64,000 nucleotides of DNA, from contig NZ_AP024856.1 in the NCBI RefSeq assembly GCF_024529955.1, positions 1-64,000 of the forward strand, written 5' to 3'. The stretch comes from Photobacterium toruni (GTDB lineage Bacteria; Pseudomonadota; Gammaproteobacteria; Enterobacterales; Vibrionaceae). The notes beneath the pieces were generated by a model. The model did no database searches and was not told the origin of the DNA. It saw nothing but the letters and a program-made list of their open reading frames with translations. Below are positions 8,401 to 17,184 of the stretch, piece after piece. Within the stretch, counting starts at the first letter, position 1. Each line of letters begins with the position of its first letter. The translations under genes were made by a program, and so were the position numbers.

Positions 8401-9680
8401 AAATAAAATGCACTGCCCGATGAAATTCGCTCCTCATTATTAAAAACATGAATTTCAGGTGCCAAACGATCTAGCAATATGTCATCTTTTGTTTTTAGTA
8501 CGCGATTACTGTAAACATCCTTTGCATCAACAGTAACAACAAAATTTCCGTCCGGGACAGAGCCAACATCAAATCGATAGACAAATTTATCACCAATTTG
8601 CTCTGGATTACGCAACGAGGTAATACGATCTGTACTCATGTGGTCGAGATTGTTTTTAAATAGGTGGCCAATAGGTTTATTAAATAACGTCACATAATCA
8701 CGTACATTTTGAAGTTCCGTATTAGGAACAAGCAAAATGTCTAAATCTTCAGGTAACCACCAGCGGTCTTCGTCATTCGACGAATGCGGGGAACTTATGA
8801 CGATTAAGCCTTCATTATTTCTGGCAGTGACTGTTTGACCATTTACAACTAACTCACTCGTTTTCAATGATTTCTGCCCTACGGCATGCACGATGAAATC
8901 TTCAATAACTGGCGGTCTAAAATCCCAACGATACCTAAGACGCGTGTTGGCAACTGTATAATCATATGGATCTGAAAGTTTTACATCCGATGCTATTTGT
9001 CCGACCAAAATATCATCATCGTTGGTTATTTTGATTCCACCATAATTTAATTCACAGCTTGTTTCACCCTCGGGTACCGCACAATCTCTACCGAACTGCT
9101 CTAACAGTACCTCCTGATCATAAGGTCGAGGCTCGACGGTGATTTTTAATGACTGCAGTCGTTCTGTCACATCATGTGAAATGATATCGGTGATATTGCT
9201 CGTGCGCTTATTTGTTTGCGTGGAAATACTGGTGATAACCGGTGCAGGTGGCTCTACTACTTCATATTCTACGCTCTCTGTCATGATCTCTATTTTTTCG
9301 TTCACAGCACCTGAGAAAAAACTTAGCTTATAGGTTCGAGTATGTTTGCCAACCTGTCCTAATTGGCGCCCAATCGCACGTAACCCATCAAAACGAATGC
9401 CAGGATCTGTATCTTCTACCCACTCAAACAAACAGACCAATTTATCTCCAGATCGAATAGCCATAGCTTCATTAAGATCATGGGTGATATCACAACCAGA
9501 ACCAGCAGCTGCTTGTACGTTAACTTCATACACTTTCACTCCTTTATAAAAAGGAGGACTTTGTACAAATTTTACTTTTGGCATCACAGCTTCCAAAGAG
9601 CCTGTCAAATAGACCGATTTAGAAGACACCTGAGCACTGAACAGCACCAGAAGTAATAGCAGCCATAATTGTTTATACAT
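5493..9680 (-). CDS. Giant secreted Ig-like (Big/DUF4165-type) plasmid protein
   Basis: About 1395 residues. I place the start at ATG 9680 because GAGG stands 5-9 bases upstream and the product then begins with a clean signal peptide (MYKQLWLLLLLVLFSAQVSS); the frame extends 19 codons further without support. The rest is beta-rich with repeated Ig/PKD-like segments (VTVDAKDVYSNRV, KAWVHKPAVANLYEDFDIEF, KLEIETMFGQKAEY, NCTDEDGKMKRYTWYVND near the end). Large Ig-like proteins of this kind are encoded by IncHI and IncA/C plasmids, where they are secreted and linked to pili or flagella and conjugation. The function here follows by analogy. It stands alone as a transcription unit. Confidence 0.7.
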   Translation of the reverse strand: MYKQLWLLLLLVLFSAQVSSKSVYLTGSLEAVMPKVKFVQSPPFYKGVKVYEVNVQAAAGSGCDITHDLNEAMAIRSGDKLVCLFEWVEDTDPGIRFDGLRAIGRQLGQVGKHTRTYKLSFFSGAVNEKIEIMTESVEYEVVEPPAPVITSISTQTNKRTSNITDIISHDVTERLQSLKITVEPRPYDQEVLLEQFGRDCAVPEGETSCELNYGGIKITNDDDILVGQIASDVKLSDPYDYTVANTRLRYRWDFRPPVIEDFIVHAVGQKSLKTSELVVNGQTVTARNNEGLIVISSPHSSNDEDRWWLPEDLDILLVPNTELQNVRDYVTLFNKPIGHLFKNNLDHMSTDRITSLRNPEQIGDKFVYRFDVGSVPDGNFVVTVDAKDVYSNRVLKTKDDILLDRLAPEIHVFNNEERISSGSAFYFGEHLIFTAQDSVSREVSITDLKLNGVNLETTGEYPLAQAIKSFIKPDANTVQTFEVEAIDGSGNTVKRKFSFNYLPIAFRYEGVDNKKYSIIQEQNIGFVQVEGQKCRIHETEDLAIFTINRRGTLACTVEWEEIPDGLEPDMTNATIIGRFWESGLTNVIGKVFIHDKERRKSQIAEYKVELKVNDPYLPQVQYSDKGMFKEGVYAVEHGYHKISQYTIYSPNASIRYKIYSGDTLLSDMIARQSSRSNELSVRKTLSDRLGALKFDVWDVQQYRVEVSYVLSPDLTLSAPVEAYIVPSSRIRASHESETKELSNLNRLQITSNVGVYDRKLRQNIYNVQDHGEWEVRVIKTRRDRTSEPMTDWLAMNADGQNQFDLGLTDQEIGSLVYRVEARIKSPVYPEYERELNSRTSRVRILKGEAIDGQIATSRIHGPAPLRTSIKYDFETSSDQKAVGDITWYMSSDGESTWQIVGTGKKYDFRTDRAGLWSIKAVTENRFTGRTSTSQTLELMSYLKPDIDLVDVYNTIVGRSVTVALNDHGKRIDESNAIIEWSTDGGKTYKEGGATYTTSANYPTDVKLAVRASYINYERDPKAWDMDKAIVRVLKAKPVNIRTSTTLDVEVGDTLTIKPEVKPPYTNLKLDIVTNITKQDGTLIEADEYDFTPTEEDRLVGQVHWFNVESWLEGSKLETYAQKKMAVNVWEYQFPNFRLITEQRIKAAPSVIKAWVHKPAVANLYEDFDIEFNGHGRLEISSETNGKVVFNANTPGLYPISVDITDERGNTAQFTDLIEVFEPQEININNNMSQSNKFAREPLDVRFRPVIKLGHPKDRIKEYKWYINDEFSDKHVKSYARVEGLRAGTHSIKLEIETMFGQKAEYTEIIDVVENKLPTCRLDNVNYSKYIRLRANCTDEDGKMKRYTWYVNDIKRAISSNSLTLHKSMGDSISVWVIAYDDSGDSVEMTGTYSTM

Positions 9681-9843
9681 TGCGACCTCGGACAAATTGG
9701 TAGAGATAGTCACAATGTAATGGTTATGGACGTGCATATTTCTATTTTAAGGGGCTTATATCGACTCCTTAAGTAAAAACACAGCGTTATCGTTGATTAA
9801 TAATTGCCATTTAAGTAAATAATTTAAAGTCGGGTGTATAACG

Positions 9844-10299
9844 ATGCTGATAAACACTTCTTATATTGAAATATTGAAAACGATAATTGCCAATCACAAA
9901 CTGAAATTGGTATCTACGGCTACGCTTATATTGGTCTTTATCCTGTTTTTTTTGTCTATGGATAAACCTAACTTTATTCAAGCACAAGGCAATTATAAAA
10001 CCGCAGCTGATACTCGCCCCGCAACCCTGATTATTGAGTCAGAGAATATCGTGTTTAATGGTTATCGATACAACGTAAAATATGAGCAGATTGATGAGAA
10101 CACATTCACAGCTCAAACAGCCAATCAAATGATGTCCGTTAAATACACTGACAGTGGTGCCAATAATAAACGTTTAGATGTTGATGTTTGGAAAAAATAT
10201 GCACTCACCACGGACACCGAAAATGCAGTAATGGATGCAAAAGAACTTCTGAGTATTTCTCCGACAAAAACACGGTATATATTTTGGATATCACAATGA
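9844..10299 (+). CDS. Hypothetical membrane-anchored protein
   Basis: 151 residues with one N-terminal membrane segment (STATLILVFILFFLSM, about residues 24-39) and a C-terminal extracytoplasmic-looking domain. It is divergent from the Ig-like gene. Its stop overlaps the ATG of the next frame (ATGA at 10296-10299), which points to a two-gene operon whose second member has been cut by an insertion. No family is recognised. Confidence 0.5.
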   Translation: MLINTSYIEILKTIIANHKLKLVSTATLILVFILFFLSMDKPNFIQAQGNYKTAADTRPATLIIESENIVFNGYRYNVKYEQIDENTFTAQTANQMMSVKYTDSGANNKRLDVDVWKKYALTTDTENAVMDAKELLSISPTKTRYIFWISQ

Positions 10300-10401
10300 C
10301 AGATTTACCGAAAATTTTGAAAATAAAAGAGTCTGAAGCGTTACTAAAAATGCCTCTCGATTACACTGATTATCGACACCATGTCAATCATCCTAATTTC
10401 C
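10296..10401 (+). pseudogene. 5' fragment of a gene truncated by an IS605-type end
   Basis: Translation starting in the ATGA overlap gives about 35 residues (MTDLPKILKIKESEALLKMP...) and then runs into sequence that also occurs at the IS200/IS605 left end near 55.4-55.5 kb. The remainder of the gene is not seen in the window. It is therefore probably a gene broken by that insertion, coupled to the membrane protein upstream. Confidence 0.5.
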
Positions 10402-10497
10402 GGCATGGATACCTCTTCCGTAGTCGCGAAGCGCGAAGGAAGGGGAGGAAATGCCGCTCCGTATAGTTAAATTAATACAACCTCACAAACTAGGGTC
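10387..10497 (+). mobile_element. IS200/IS605-family left-end remnant
   Basis: About 110 bases match, in inverse orientation, the sequence upstream of tnpB at 55377-55497, including the 'GCATGGATACCTCTTCCGTA' block and the hairpin-like GCGAAGCGCGAAGGAAGG segment. The match stops abruptly where the IS3-family element begins at 10498. The tnpB gene that should follow is absent, so a rearrangement removed it. This remnant and the intact element at 54-55 kb bracket the whole accessory region in inverted orientation. Confidence 0.75.
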
Positions 10498-10830
10498 TGA
10501 AGTGGCATAGTTAATTTGGCCACCTAGTTAGAGGTGATATCATCACCTCATAATTTAATAGGTGGCACTATGACTAAAAGAATACGTCCTAATTTTACAC
10601 CCGAATTTCGATTGGAATCAGCACAACTCGTTTTAGACCAAGGCTACTCCGAAAAAGAAGCACCTGAAGCGATGAATGTCGGTAAATCAACAATGGATAA
10701 GTGGGTTCGGCAGCTTAAAGATGAGCGTGGTGGGATTACACCAAAAGCAACACCAATGACGCCTGATCAGCTTAAAATTCGTGAGTTAGAAAAGAAGATT
10801 AAACGGATTGAAATGGAGAAAGAAATACTA

Positions 10831-11734
<904 letters not shown>

Positions 11735-11757
11735 CCACTTAAGGAATATGCAAAGCA

Positions 11758-12075
11758 TTACACCGCGATATTTACAGAATCTTCCACTTGCTCTACATGA
11801 AAATAGGTAATTTCAGGGTTGCAGTCTAAGACCTGTTCAAGGTTCAATTCCGCGCCACGCCATTGAGGTGGAACAGTTAGTGAAAAATGCCCGTATTGCA
11901 CCCCTTTTTGATTCAGTGCTGCGACTAATTGGATTGGCAATGTTCCCAACACAACATCGCCACTAACGAATAAAGAAAGATCTAATAAATGCTCAAGCCA
12001 ATGATCAATTTTTATGTTTTGCTTATTTACCCATGCTAATGCTGCCGGATGACGGCTAATAAAATACGTTGCCAT
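11758..12075 (-). CDS. csx16: CRISPR-associated protein Csx16
   Basis: 105 residues opening 'MATYFISRHPAALAWVNKQNI' with 'VVLGTLPIQLVAALNQKG' in the middle, the pattern of the Csx16 (VVA1548) family found with type III CRISPR systems in Vibrio and others. Csx16 has been proposed to act on cyclic oligoadenylate as a ring-nuclease-type off-switch; I treat that as family-level knowledge, not shown here. It is the last gene of a three-gene operon (DUF1232 protein, zinc ribbon, csx16) driven by the shared-type promoter at 12674-12717. It borders the IS3 element, so 3' sequence may have been lost. Confidence 0.85.
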   Translation of the reverse strand: MATYFISRHPAALAWVNKQNIKIDHWLEHLLDLSLFVSGDVVLGTLPIQLVAALNQKGVQYGHFSLTVPPQWRGAELNLEQVLDCNPEITYFHVEQVEDSVNIAV

Positions 12076-12098
12076 ATTTCCTCTATATCGAAAATACT

Positions 12099-12242
12099 CT
12101 ACTTTTTAAGCGTAAAGTCAGTAATAACATTTAATGATTTACAACGAGGACAATAAAGTCCCCATTTTATTACGCGGCTAAAATTATAATGACAACTTAA
12201 GCAGCGATAATAATACGGAGGTCCTGAATGAAACGCTGCCAT
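12099..12242 (-). CDS. 47-residue zinc-ribbon protein next to csx16
   Basis: A strong Shine-Dalgarno (GAGGAGG, 5 bases before ATG 12242) precedes a 47-codon frame encoding a minimal zinc ribbon: CLSC at residues 14-17 and CPRC at 31-34, otherwise aromatic and basic (HSGPPYYYRC, FSRVIKWGLYC). It ends 23 bases before csx16. Such a protein could bind RNA or act as a small structural partner; no function is known to me. It is real by RBS, cysteine pairing and operon position. Confidence 0.7.
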   Translation of the reverse strand: MAAFHSGPPYYYRCLSCHYNFSRVIKWGLYCPRCKSLNVITDFTLKK

Positions 12243-12309
12243 TATTCCTCCTCATCCATCTCAATATATACGCTGCACTATTACAAGCACAGCGCATAAC
12301 ATGGTTCAA

Positions 12310-12642
12310 CTATAGCTCGTTCCAACGACGGCGTGCTTCACGATCATGCTCTTCCGTCATCGCCGTCCCGGCAAACTTACCGGCTGCAATAAGTGCGGCT
12401 AAATCATCAGTGTAACCCACACCAACTAATACATCAGGAATAGCATCAATAGGCATTACTAAATAAGCCAGCGCACTGCCAATAGCAATCTTTACGGGCC
12501 ATGGCGTATTAGCATCTTTCATCACCAACCATAGCTTAATGGCTAATATTGCCACTTCACCGCCCATCTTTTTAAACCCTTTACTTATCTTCTGCCAAAA
12601 AGACGAATCAGATGGTGCCTTACTTACTGGAACAACTAACAT
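12310..12642 (-). CDS. YkvA/DUF1232-family small membrane protein
   Basis: 110 residues from ATG 12642, chosen because GGAG lies 9 bases upstream and the shared-type promoter has its -10 at 12674-12679. The C-terminal half 'PWPVKIAIGSALAYLVMPIDAIPDVLVGVGYTDDLAAL' is the DUF1232 signature, with the PxDxIPD core and a membrane-associated hairpin. DUF1232 proteins have no settled role. Here it leads the operon with the zinc ribbon and csx16. Confidence 0.8.
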   Translation of the reverse strand: MLVVPVSKAPSDSSFWQKISKGFKKMGGEVAILAIKLWLVMKDANTPWPVKIAIGSALAYLVMPIDAIPDVLVGVGYTDDLAALIAAGKFAGTAMTEEHDREARRRWNEL

Positions 12643-12673
12643 AATCAACTCTCCGTTGCGTTTCGATGTATCC

Positions 12674-12717
12674 ATAGTACGTCAATTGTTACCCTGCGCG
12701 TTTCTCACAAACTTGTC
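12674..12717 (-). promoter_or_regulatory. Shared-type island promoter 1 (csx16 operon)
   Basis: On the minus strand the dyad GACAAGTTTGTG (12706-12717) is followed after exactly 26 bases by TACTAT (12674-12679), about 32 bases before the DUF1232 ATG. In the plus direction a TACACT also lies 26 bases from the dyad (12744-12749), ahead of the divergent gene at 12786, so the site could serve both sides. Confidence 0.6.
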
Positions 12718-12785
12718 TTTAAAAAAACTGCTTCGCACCGCATTACACTCAATGACTATTTCAATTATTAGACCTGAGGTTCATT

Positions 12786-13496
12786 ATGACGGCTTATCAT
12801 TCGATCCAATTACTTGATTGTGCAAACAAAGCGTACACCGCACATAACCATTATTATGCGATGGAATATAAGAAAAAACGTCAATACCATTCAGTCGATC
12901 CATTTAATCAAGCATTTAATCACCAACTACGTTTTTGGGAAACCGTCATACAACGGGTACTGGCTGTACACTCTATTACAGAAGAAAATCGAATCCTGCG
13001 TTACTGTACAGAGACGGGATATGCGAATTATCACGAAATTGACTATATTGCAAAAACTGATGGTGCCTTAACATTTTGTGAGATCAAATTGAAACAATGC
13101 GCCAAAATACAACAGACACCATCTGGGTTTGAGCAATTATCAACGTCACTTGATATTGCACAATTAGCCTCTCTGGCTAACCATGGCGTTTTAGTGACCG
13201 TTAACTTGGCCTCATTGTTTGAAAATGCGTGTCTTATTCCCACAGATGATCTGGCTGAGCTAAAGGATATTGAGCTATCTCTCTCTAAAACAACGGCAGA
13301 TATCGATATCTTTTATATCGACATAGCGCAAGTTATCCCTTTTGCAAAAGCGCATAACATCATCACCCAAGATAATATCGATGAGTTAGTGGAAAGCTAC
13401 CATGACTATCTTAATCCAATGAGAAGATTACAAACGCAATCAAACTTACCACTCAACAACCCATTTCAAGCATTACGCCAACATACTATGCAATAA
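12786..13496 (+). CDS. Putative PD-(D/E)XK-type nuclease, divergent from csx16 operon
   Basis: 236 residues. A central segment 'HEIDYIAKTDGALTFCEIKLKQ' fits the PD-(D/E)XK core (acidic D at the end of one strand, E-x-K in the next), as in restriction-like nucleases. Nothing like a CARF domain is visible. The gene is transcribed away from the csx16 operon and ends at a strong bidirectional terminator. Nucleases of this fold act as type III CRISPR ancillary effectors, but usually with a CARF sensor, so this role is speculative. The fold call is from motif only. Confidence 0.5.
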   Translation: MTAYHSIQLLDCANKAYTAHNHYYAMEYKKKRQYHSVDPFNQAFNHQLRFWETVIQRVLAVHSITEENRILRYCTETGYANYHEIDYIAKTDGALTFCEIKLKQCAKIQQTPSGFEQLSTSLDIAQLASLANHGVLVTVNLASLFENACLIPTDDLAELKDIELSLSKTTADIDIFYIDIAQVIPFAKAHNIITQDNIDELVESYHDYLNPMRRLQTQSNLPLNNPFQALRQHTMQ

Positions 13497-13500
13497 AATT

Positions 13501-13529
13501 AAACGGCGCATATAATATGCGCCGTTTTA
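13501..13529. terminator. Bidirectional intrinsic terminator
   Basis: A 12-bp perfect stem (AAACGGCGCATA / TATGCGCCGTTT) with a 3-base loop, flanked by A-rich and T-rich tracts, sits between the convergent nuclease-like gene and cas6. It can end transcription from both sides. Confidence 0.8.
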
Positions 13530-13605
13530 ATATTACTTATTTGTAAATAGGGATTATTGTGGTGACATTTTTATTTCATGGACAATTTAAATTCATCAAC
13601 TAAAA

Positions 13606-14499
13606 CTAATCAGCGATTAACTGATACTTACCTAATCCAAATGTGGTTTTCCCACCAATATGTAGCAGTTCACCCATTTTAAATAAAGGTATTAATGTCC
13701 CTAATTCACCATAAAAACTCAATTGCCCTTTTAAACCACCAAACGGCAATTGTTCTTTTTGTTTAAGTGAATAACGTTGCCAATCTTCAAAATAACAAGC
13801 ACCGTCCACATCGCAACTTACAGCTAATTGTTGTTCAACCTGCTGATAAAGTAGATCAAATAACACTCGATCATCTACAGCCCAAAACCGACTGAGACTC
13901 ATCAAACGCCGTAGAATTTGATTTGCCCAAAACGCATAATTTAAGACAGGAGATTTGATAACTTGGCCATGGTGTTTGATCCGCACTGGAGTAACAAAAT
14001 TTAATGCTATTTCGCCATTACCGACAACATAGTCATGCTCATTGCTGATCCAATCTGCCAAAGAGCACACATACACACCAGGTTTAATTCCCGTAGGGGT
14101 ATAAGATGCAATCGATAACACCTTAAAAGGCGTACGCTTAACACCAAAACCTAACCGTTTGTTTTCTGATGCATGCTTGATCGCATCGACCACATGCGGA
14201 ACTAACTTAGTTGCATCTCCAAACAAAGTAATATCAAAATCAAGCAATTCGCCTTTTTTCCAATCGGTTTTATGATCTAAACTCGGGCAAATCATATACG
14301 GCTTAGGTTGTTGCTCAGCATGAATGCCATAACATACATGAAACGAATGCTCATCAACCGCTTTTAGGGCATGACCAAACCAACCATGAAGCATAGAACC
14401 TTTAAAATCAGGCAACGTCGTGTCTTGTTGAAGCTGCACAGTCACGTGCAGCTTCACAAGATTAAAACGCGCCGCTAAATGATAGAGAGCGTTTGGCAT
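13606..14499 (-). CDS. cas6: Cas6 crRNA-processing endoribonuclease
   Basis: 297 residues; the C-terminal part 'FGGLKGQLSFYGELGTLIPLFKMGELLHIGGKTTFGLGKYQL' carries the glycine-rich RAMP loop of Cas6 (PF10040-like). Cas6 cuts the pre-crRNA inside the repeat. Here it would serve the three arrays in the island. It is the last gene of the type III operon, one base after the upstream stop. Catalytic residues are not assignable by eye. Confidence 0.85.
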   Translation of the reverse strand: MPNALYHLAARFNLVKLHVTVQLQQDTTLPDFKGSMLHGWFGHALKAVDEHSFHVCYGIHAEQQPKPYMICPSLDHKTDWKKGELLDFDITLFGDATKLVPHVVDAIKHASENKRLGFGVKRTPFKVLSIASYTPTGIKPGVYVCSLADWISNEHDYVVGNGEIALNFVTPVRIKHHGQVIKSPVLNYAFWANQILRRLMSLSRFWAVDDRVLFDLLYQQVEQQLAVSCDVDGACYFEDWQRYSLKQKEQLPFGGLKGQLSFYGELGTLIPLFKMGELLHIGGKTTFGLGKYQLIAD

Positions 14500-14500
14500 A

Positions 14501-16678
14501 TTATTTCTTCAAATATTTAATAACTTTGTCAGTATCTTTACTAGATAACTGAATTTTTTCAAATAAAGAAATTAATGTTGATTTTTCATCATCGTTAAGC
14601 TCAATGTCTTTAACCTCTTTGATGATCTCTCGCAATTCTTTCACTTTATTTTTCTTATCAGTGCTACTTAATACATCCTGGCTTTCAATCATCAATGGTA
14701 ATAAACCACAAATACGCTCAAATGGTGAAATATCCGCATTCTTTAACTGCGCTTTTTCTTGTGCCATTTGTTGTTTTTGCTGCTGCATTGCCAAATTGTC
14801 GCAATACTGCTCTGATAACGCTTGCTCACCTAAATGGAAGGAATCGCTGTTATCAAATAAATTATTCAATCGTCCCCGTGCAAATGCCTTACTCCCCATG
14901 GAGCGGTTATCATCAAGAGTACGTGATAATGTACGACCATTAATGTCTAAATTAGGCAACGCTAACGTATTGTTATTGGCTGCTTGATAGCCTTCTAATC
15001 GCATGTAAGCAAAATCATTTGAATCTTCAACCGACATATCCGTTAATGCCATCAAATGTTCAATTTGCGGTGACTTGGACCAATAACCTTGAGGATCATA
15101 ACGCTCATTCATGTGAGTAGAAAAACAATCAGACCATGTTGCCGCATCTACATTGTGCATCACATCCCCAGAATGCGTTAAAGTAAATGATGTCGCTTGA
15201 TTTAACGCAATCACCACACTCCCTGCCCCTAGCGGTTTGGCATGACCTAAGCTGTGATAACGCTCATTAGAATTATCTAACGTTAAACACCAAATCAATG
15301 CACTTAATTCTTCTGGTTTTAGATTATTAAACGTTACTTGACCTGTAAACGTCTTTTCAGGTTTAAGTAATTCAAATTTACTCAACACGTTTTCGTTATC
15401 TTTTTCAGGAGAAAAATGCGTATACTCTTTACGTGCGGGGTAGCGTTTCCAACCTGATACCCGTGCGCTATCGTCATCGTAAGATTGGTAAGTGTTATCA
15501 GCTTTTTTCGTATCTTGCTCGATATAACCGCCTAAAAACGTCGCTTGCGGAGACCCTAGCACGGTTGGTACAGCCTGATACACATCACCATGGCAATCAT
15601 CAGTTGCTACAGCGTCACTGAAACTGACTCGGCTTTTTAGTCCTAGTCCTTTTTCGCGTAACGTACCTAACATCAATTCCGCCATATCAAAATGGACATC
15701 GGAAGTATGAGCTTTATTGTGACGCTCAATCAATTTCACAATGGCATTTTTATACGTTACACGCGGCATTTTCGCAAAACCAAAACACGCAATTTCTCCC
15801 TTTTTATGAAGGGCAAACACAGGAATACCCAACTCAGGATGAGGATGCTGACGCAATTCTTTTACTAAGTCTTCATTATGATTTGTAAATAAATCATTGA
15901 CCAGTGTTGTATCTACCGCAATTGCCTGCTCTTTTGGCTGTGCTTGATAGAACAAATAACTGAAGTTTAAACGTGTCGACCAGTACTTTTTCGATCCAGG
16001 ACGAAAGCCTGAGAACACAGGAATGCCCGATAACTGACCTTGAGCTAAATTACACGCACACTCAACCGAAACAGTTTTACCGCGAGTGCCTTCCATCCTC
16101 TGTTTACCTAAATCAAACGACAACGCTTTTAGAGAATCTAACCGATATTCTTCATACTTTTCTTCAGCCGGTTGCTTGAATGCTTCATTAAAAATATTGG
16201 TCTTAGCGACTTTATTTAAATCATCGTGAAAAACCGGTGTAAATTCCGATTGGCGAAATGCCCAACATTCTTTATCAGCATCGTACTTAAGCCAACCACC
16301 AATAACTTTATTGGGTTTAATCACGTTCAGCAAATAGTGGCTATCTCGAGACACATCACGAAATGAAAAACGGCGATCATCAACAGTATTGAATTTACCA
16401 AAACTGGCAATTTCTAATACGTTTCGAATCATACCTTTTAGACTACTACCAGGGATGATTGGCGTGCCATTAGGATTGCGTGCAATTTTTAATACACCAG
16501 ATTCGTCTTTCGAATCTCCCACACACAACGGGGTTTTGTTTGTCAGCGTGTATTCGATTTTTCCCGATAAACCGTCTTCAAAAGGCACATCGTGACTGAC
16601 AAGATGCGCCCAATCTGGCATATAAACCCATTTTGATAGCGGAACAAAATGATATGGTGCATGAATTGGCTGGCTCAT
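14501..16678 (-). CDS. RAMP (Cas7-like) protein, TIGR03986 type
   Basis: 725 residues. Residues about 35-110 form a RAMP start (GKIEYTLTNKTPLCVGD ... IIPGSSLKGMIRNVLEIASFG), and a second RAMP-like region follows (FTGQVTFNNLKPEELSALIW ... HSLGHAKPLGAGSVVI). The C-terminus is a charged helical tail. The arrangement resembles the TIGR03986 family of type III-D-like operons. It would be a backbone subunit contacting crRNA and target. Its start overlaps the stop of the Csx19-like gene by one base (TAATG). Confidence 0.75.
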   Translation of the reverse strand: MSQPIHAPYHFVPLSKWVYMPDWAHLVSHDVPFEDGLSGKIEYTLTNKTPLCVGDSKDESGVLKIARNPNGTPIIPGSSLKGMIRNVLEIASFGKFNTVDDRRFSFRDVSRDSHYLLNVIKPNKVIGGWLKYDADKECWAFRQSEFTPVFHDDLNKVAKTNIFNEAFKQPAEEKYEEYRLDSLKALSFDLGKQRMEGTRGKTVSVECACNLAQGQLSGIPVFSGFRPGSKKYWSTRLNFSYLFYQAQPKEQAIAVDTTLVNDLFTNHNEDLVKELRQHPHPELGIPVFALHKKGEIACFGFAKMPRVTYKNAIVKLIERHNKAHTSDVHFDMAELMLGTLREKGLGLKSRVSFSDAVATDDCHGDVYQAVPTVLGSPQATFLGGYIEQDTKKADNTYQSYDDDSARVSGWKRYPARKEYTHFSPEKDNENVLSKFELLKPEKTFTGQVTFNNLKPEELSALIWCLTLDNSNERYHSLGHAKPLGAGSVVIALNQATSFTLTHSGDVMHNVDAATWSDCFSTHMNERYDPQGYWSKSPQIEHLMALTDMSVEDSNDFAYMRLEGYQAANNNTLALPNLDINGRTLSRTLDDNRSMGSKAFARGRLNNLFDNSDSFHLGEQALSEQYCDNLAMQQQKQQMAQEKAQLKNADISPFERICGLLPLMIESQDVLSSTDKKNKVKELREIIKEVKDIELNDDEKSTLISLFEKIQLSSKDTDKVIKYLKK

Positions 16679-17184
16679 TATTGCTCTCCCTCACCTGCAA
16701 ATCCAATAAATTGCTGAACTAATGGTAGCCAGCGTCCGGTATTTTCTTGCTCGAACCACAACCGGTATACCGCCTGCTGTGCTTGCGATTTTTGATCACC
16801 ACGCAATAAAAAATGCTGCTCACGATAGACTTTAGTTACATTATCGCCAGTATCATTACTCAGCGTTAATACTTGATAGTTATGACCAGACAACAACTTA
16901 ATCACCAGAGTACATTCGCCATTAAAGTATTCAGCTTCCACCACATCAGTGCGCGTTGGAGCATGGTTTTCAATCACCACCGCATCGCGATAACACACCC
17001 AACCCGATTGAGGTACAAACTGTGTGATCGCCTCACACACAGCGTGAATGTCCATCTCATCACGCTTAATAGATAAGTTCCCTTGTGTTAGCTCTGGCAA
17101 CACCATACCCAAAGACTCACTAGGTGACTGTTTCACTTTTTGACCATTGCGTTGTTGCAACTGAGTATAATGCGCCAAACTCAT
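16678..17184 (-). CDS. Csx19-like (TIGR03984-type) small protein
   Basis: 168 residues. The C-terminal pattern 'QQAVYRLWFEQENTGRWLPLVQQFIGFAG' and the position between two RAMP genes suggest the Csx19/TIGR03984 family of type III-D systems. The match is from memory of that motif and is moderate. The ATG overlaps the upstream stop (ATGA). Csx19 is an accessory subunit of type III-D effector complexes; its precise place in this one is not known. Confidence 0.5.
   Translation of the reverse strand: MSLAHYTQLQQRNGQKVKQSPSESLGMVLPELTQGNLSIKRDEMDIHAVCEAITQFVPQSGWVCYRDAVVIENHAPTRTDVVEAEYFNGECTLVIKLLSGHNYQVLTLSNDTGDNVTKVYREQHFLLRGDQKSQAQQAVYRLWFEQENTGRWLPLVQQFIGFAGEGEQ

Noticed and set aside
10188-10466. 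92-residue plus-strand ORF overlapping the membrane-protein gene
   Set aside because: Only its 3' part from 10296 has coding support (ATGA overlap); the earlier half is a shadow of 9844-10299 and the end is IS605 sequence.
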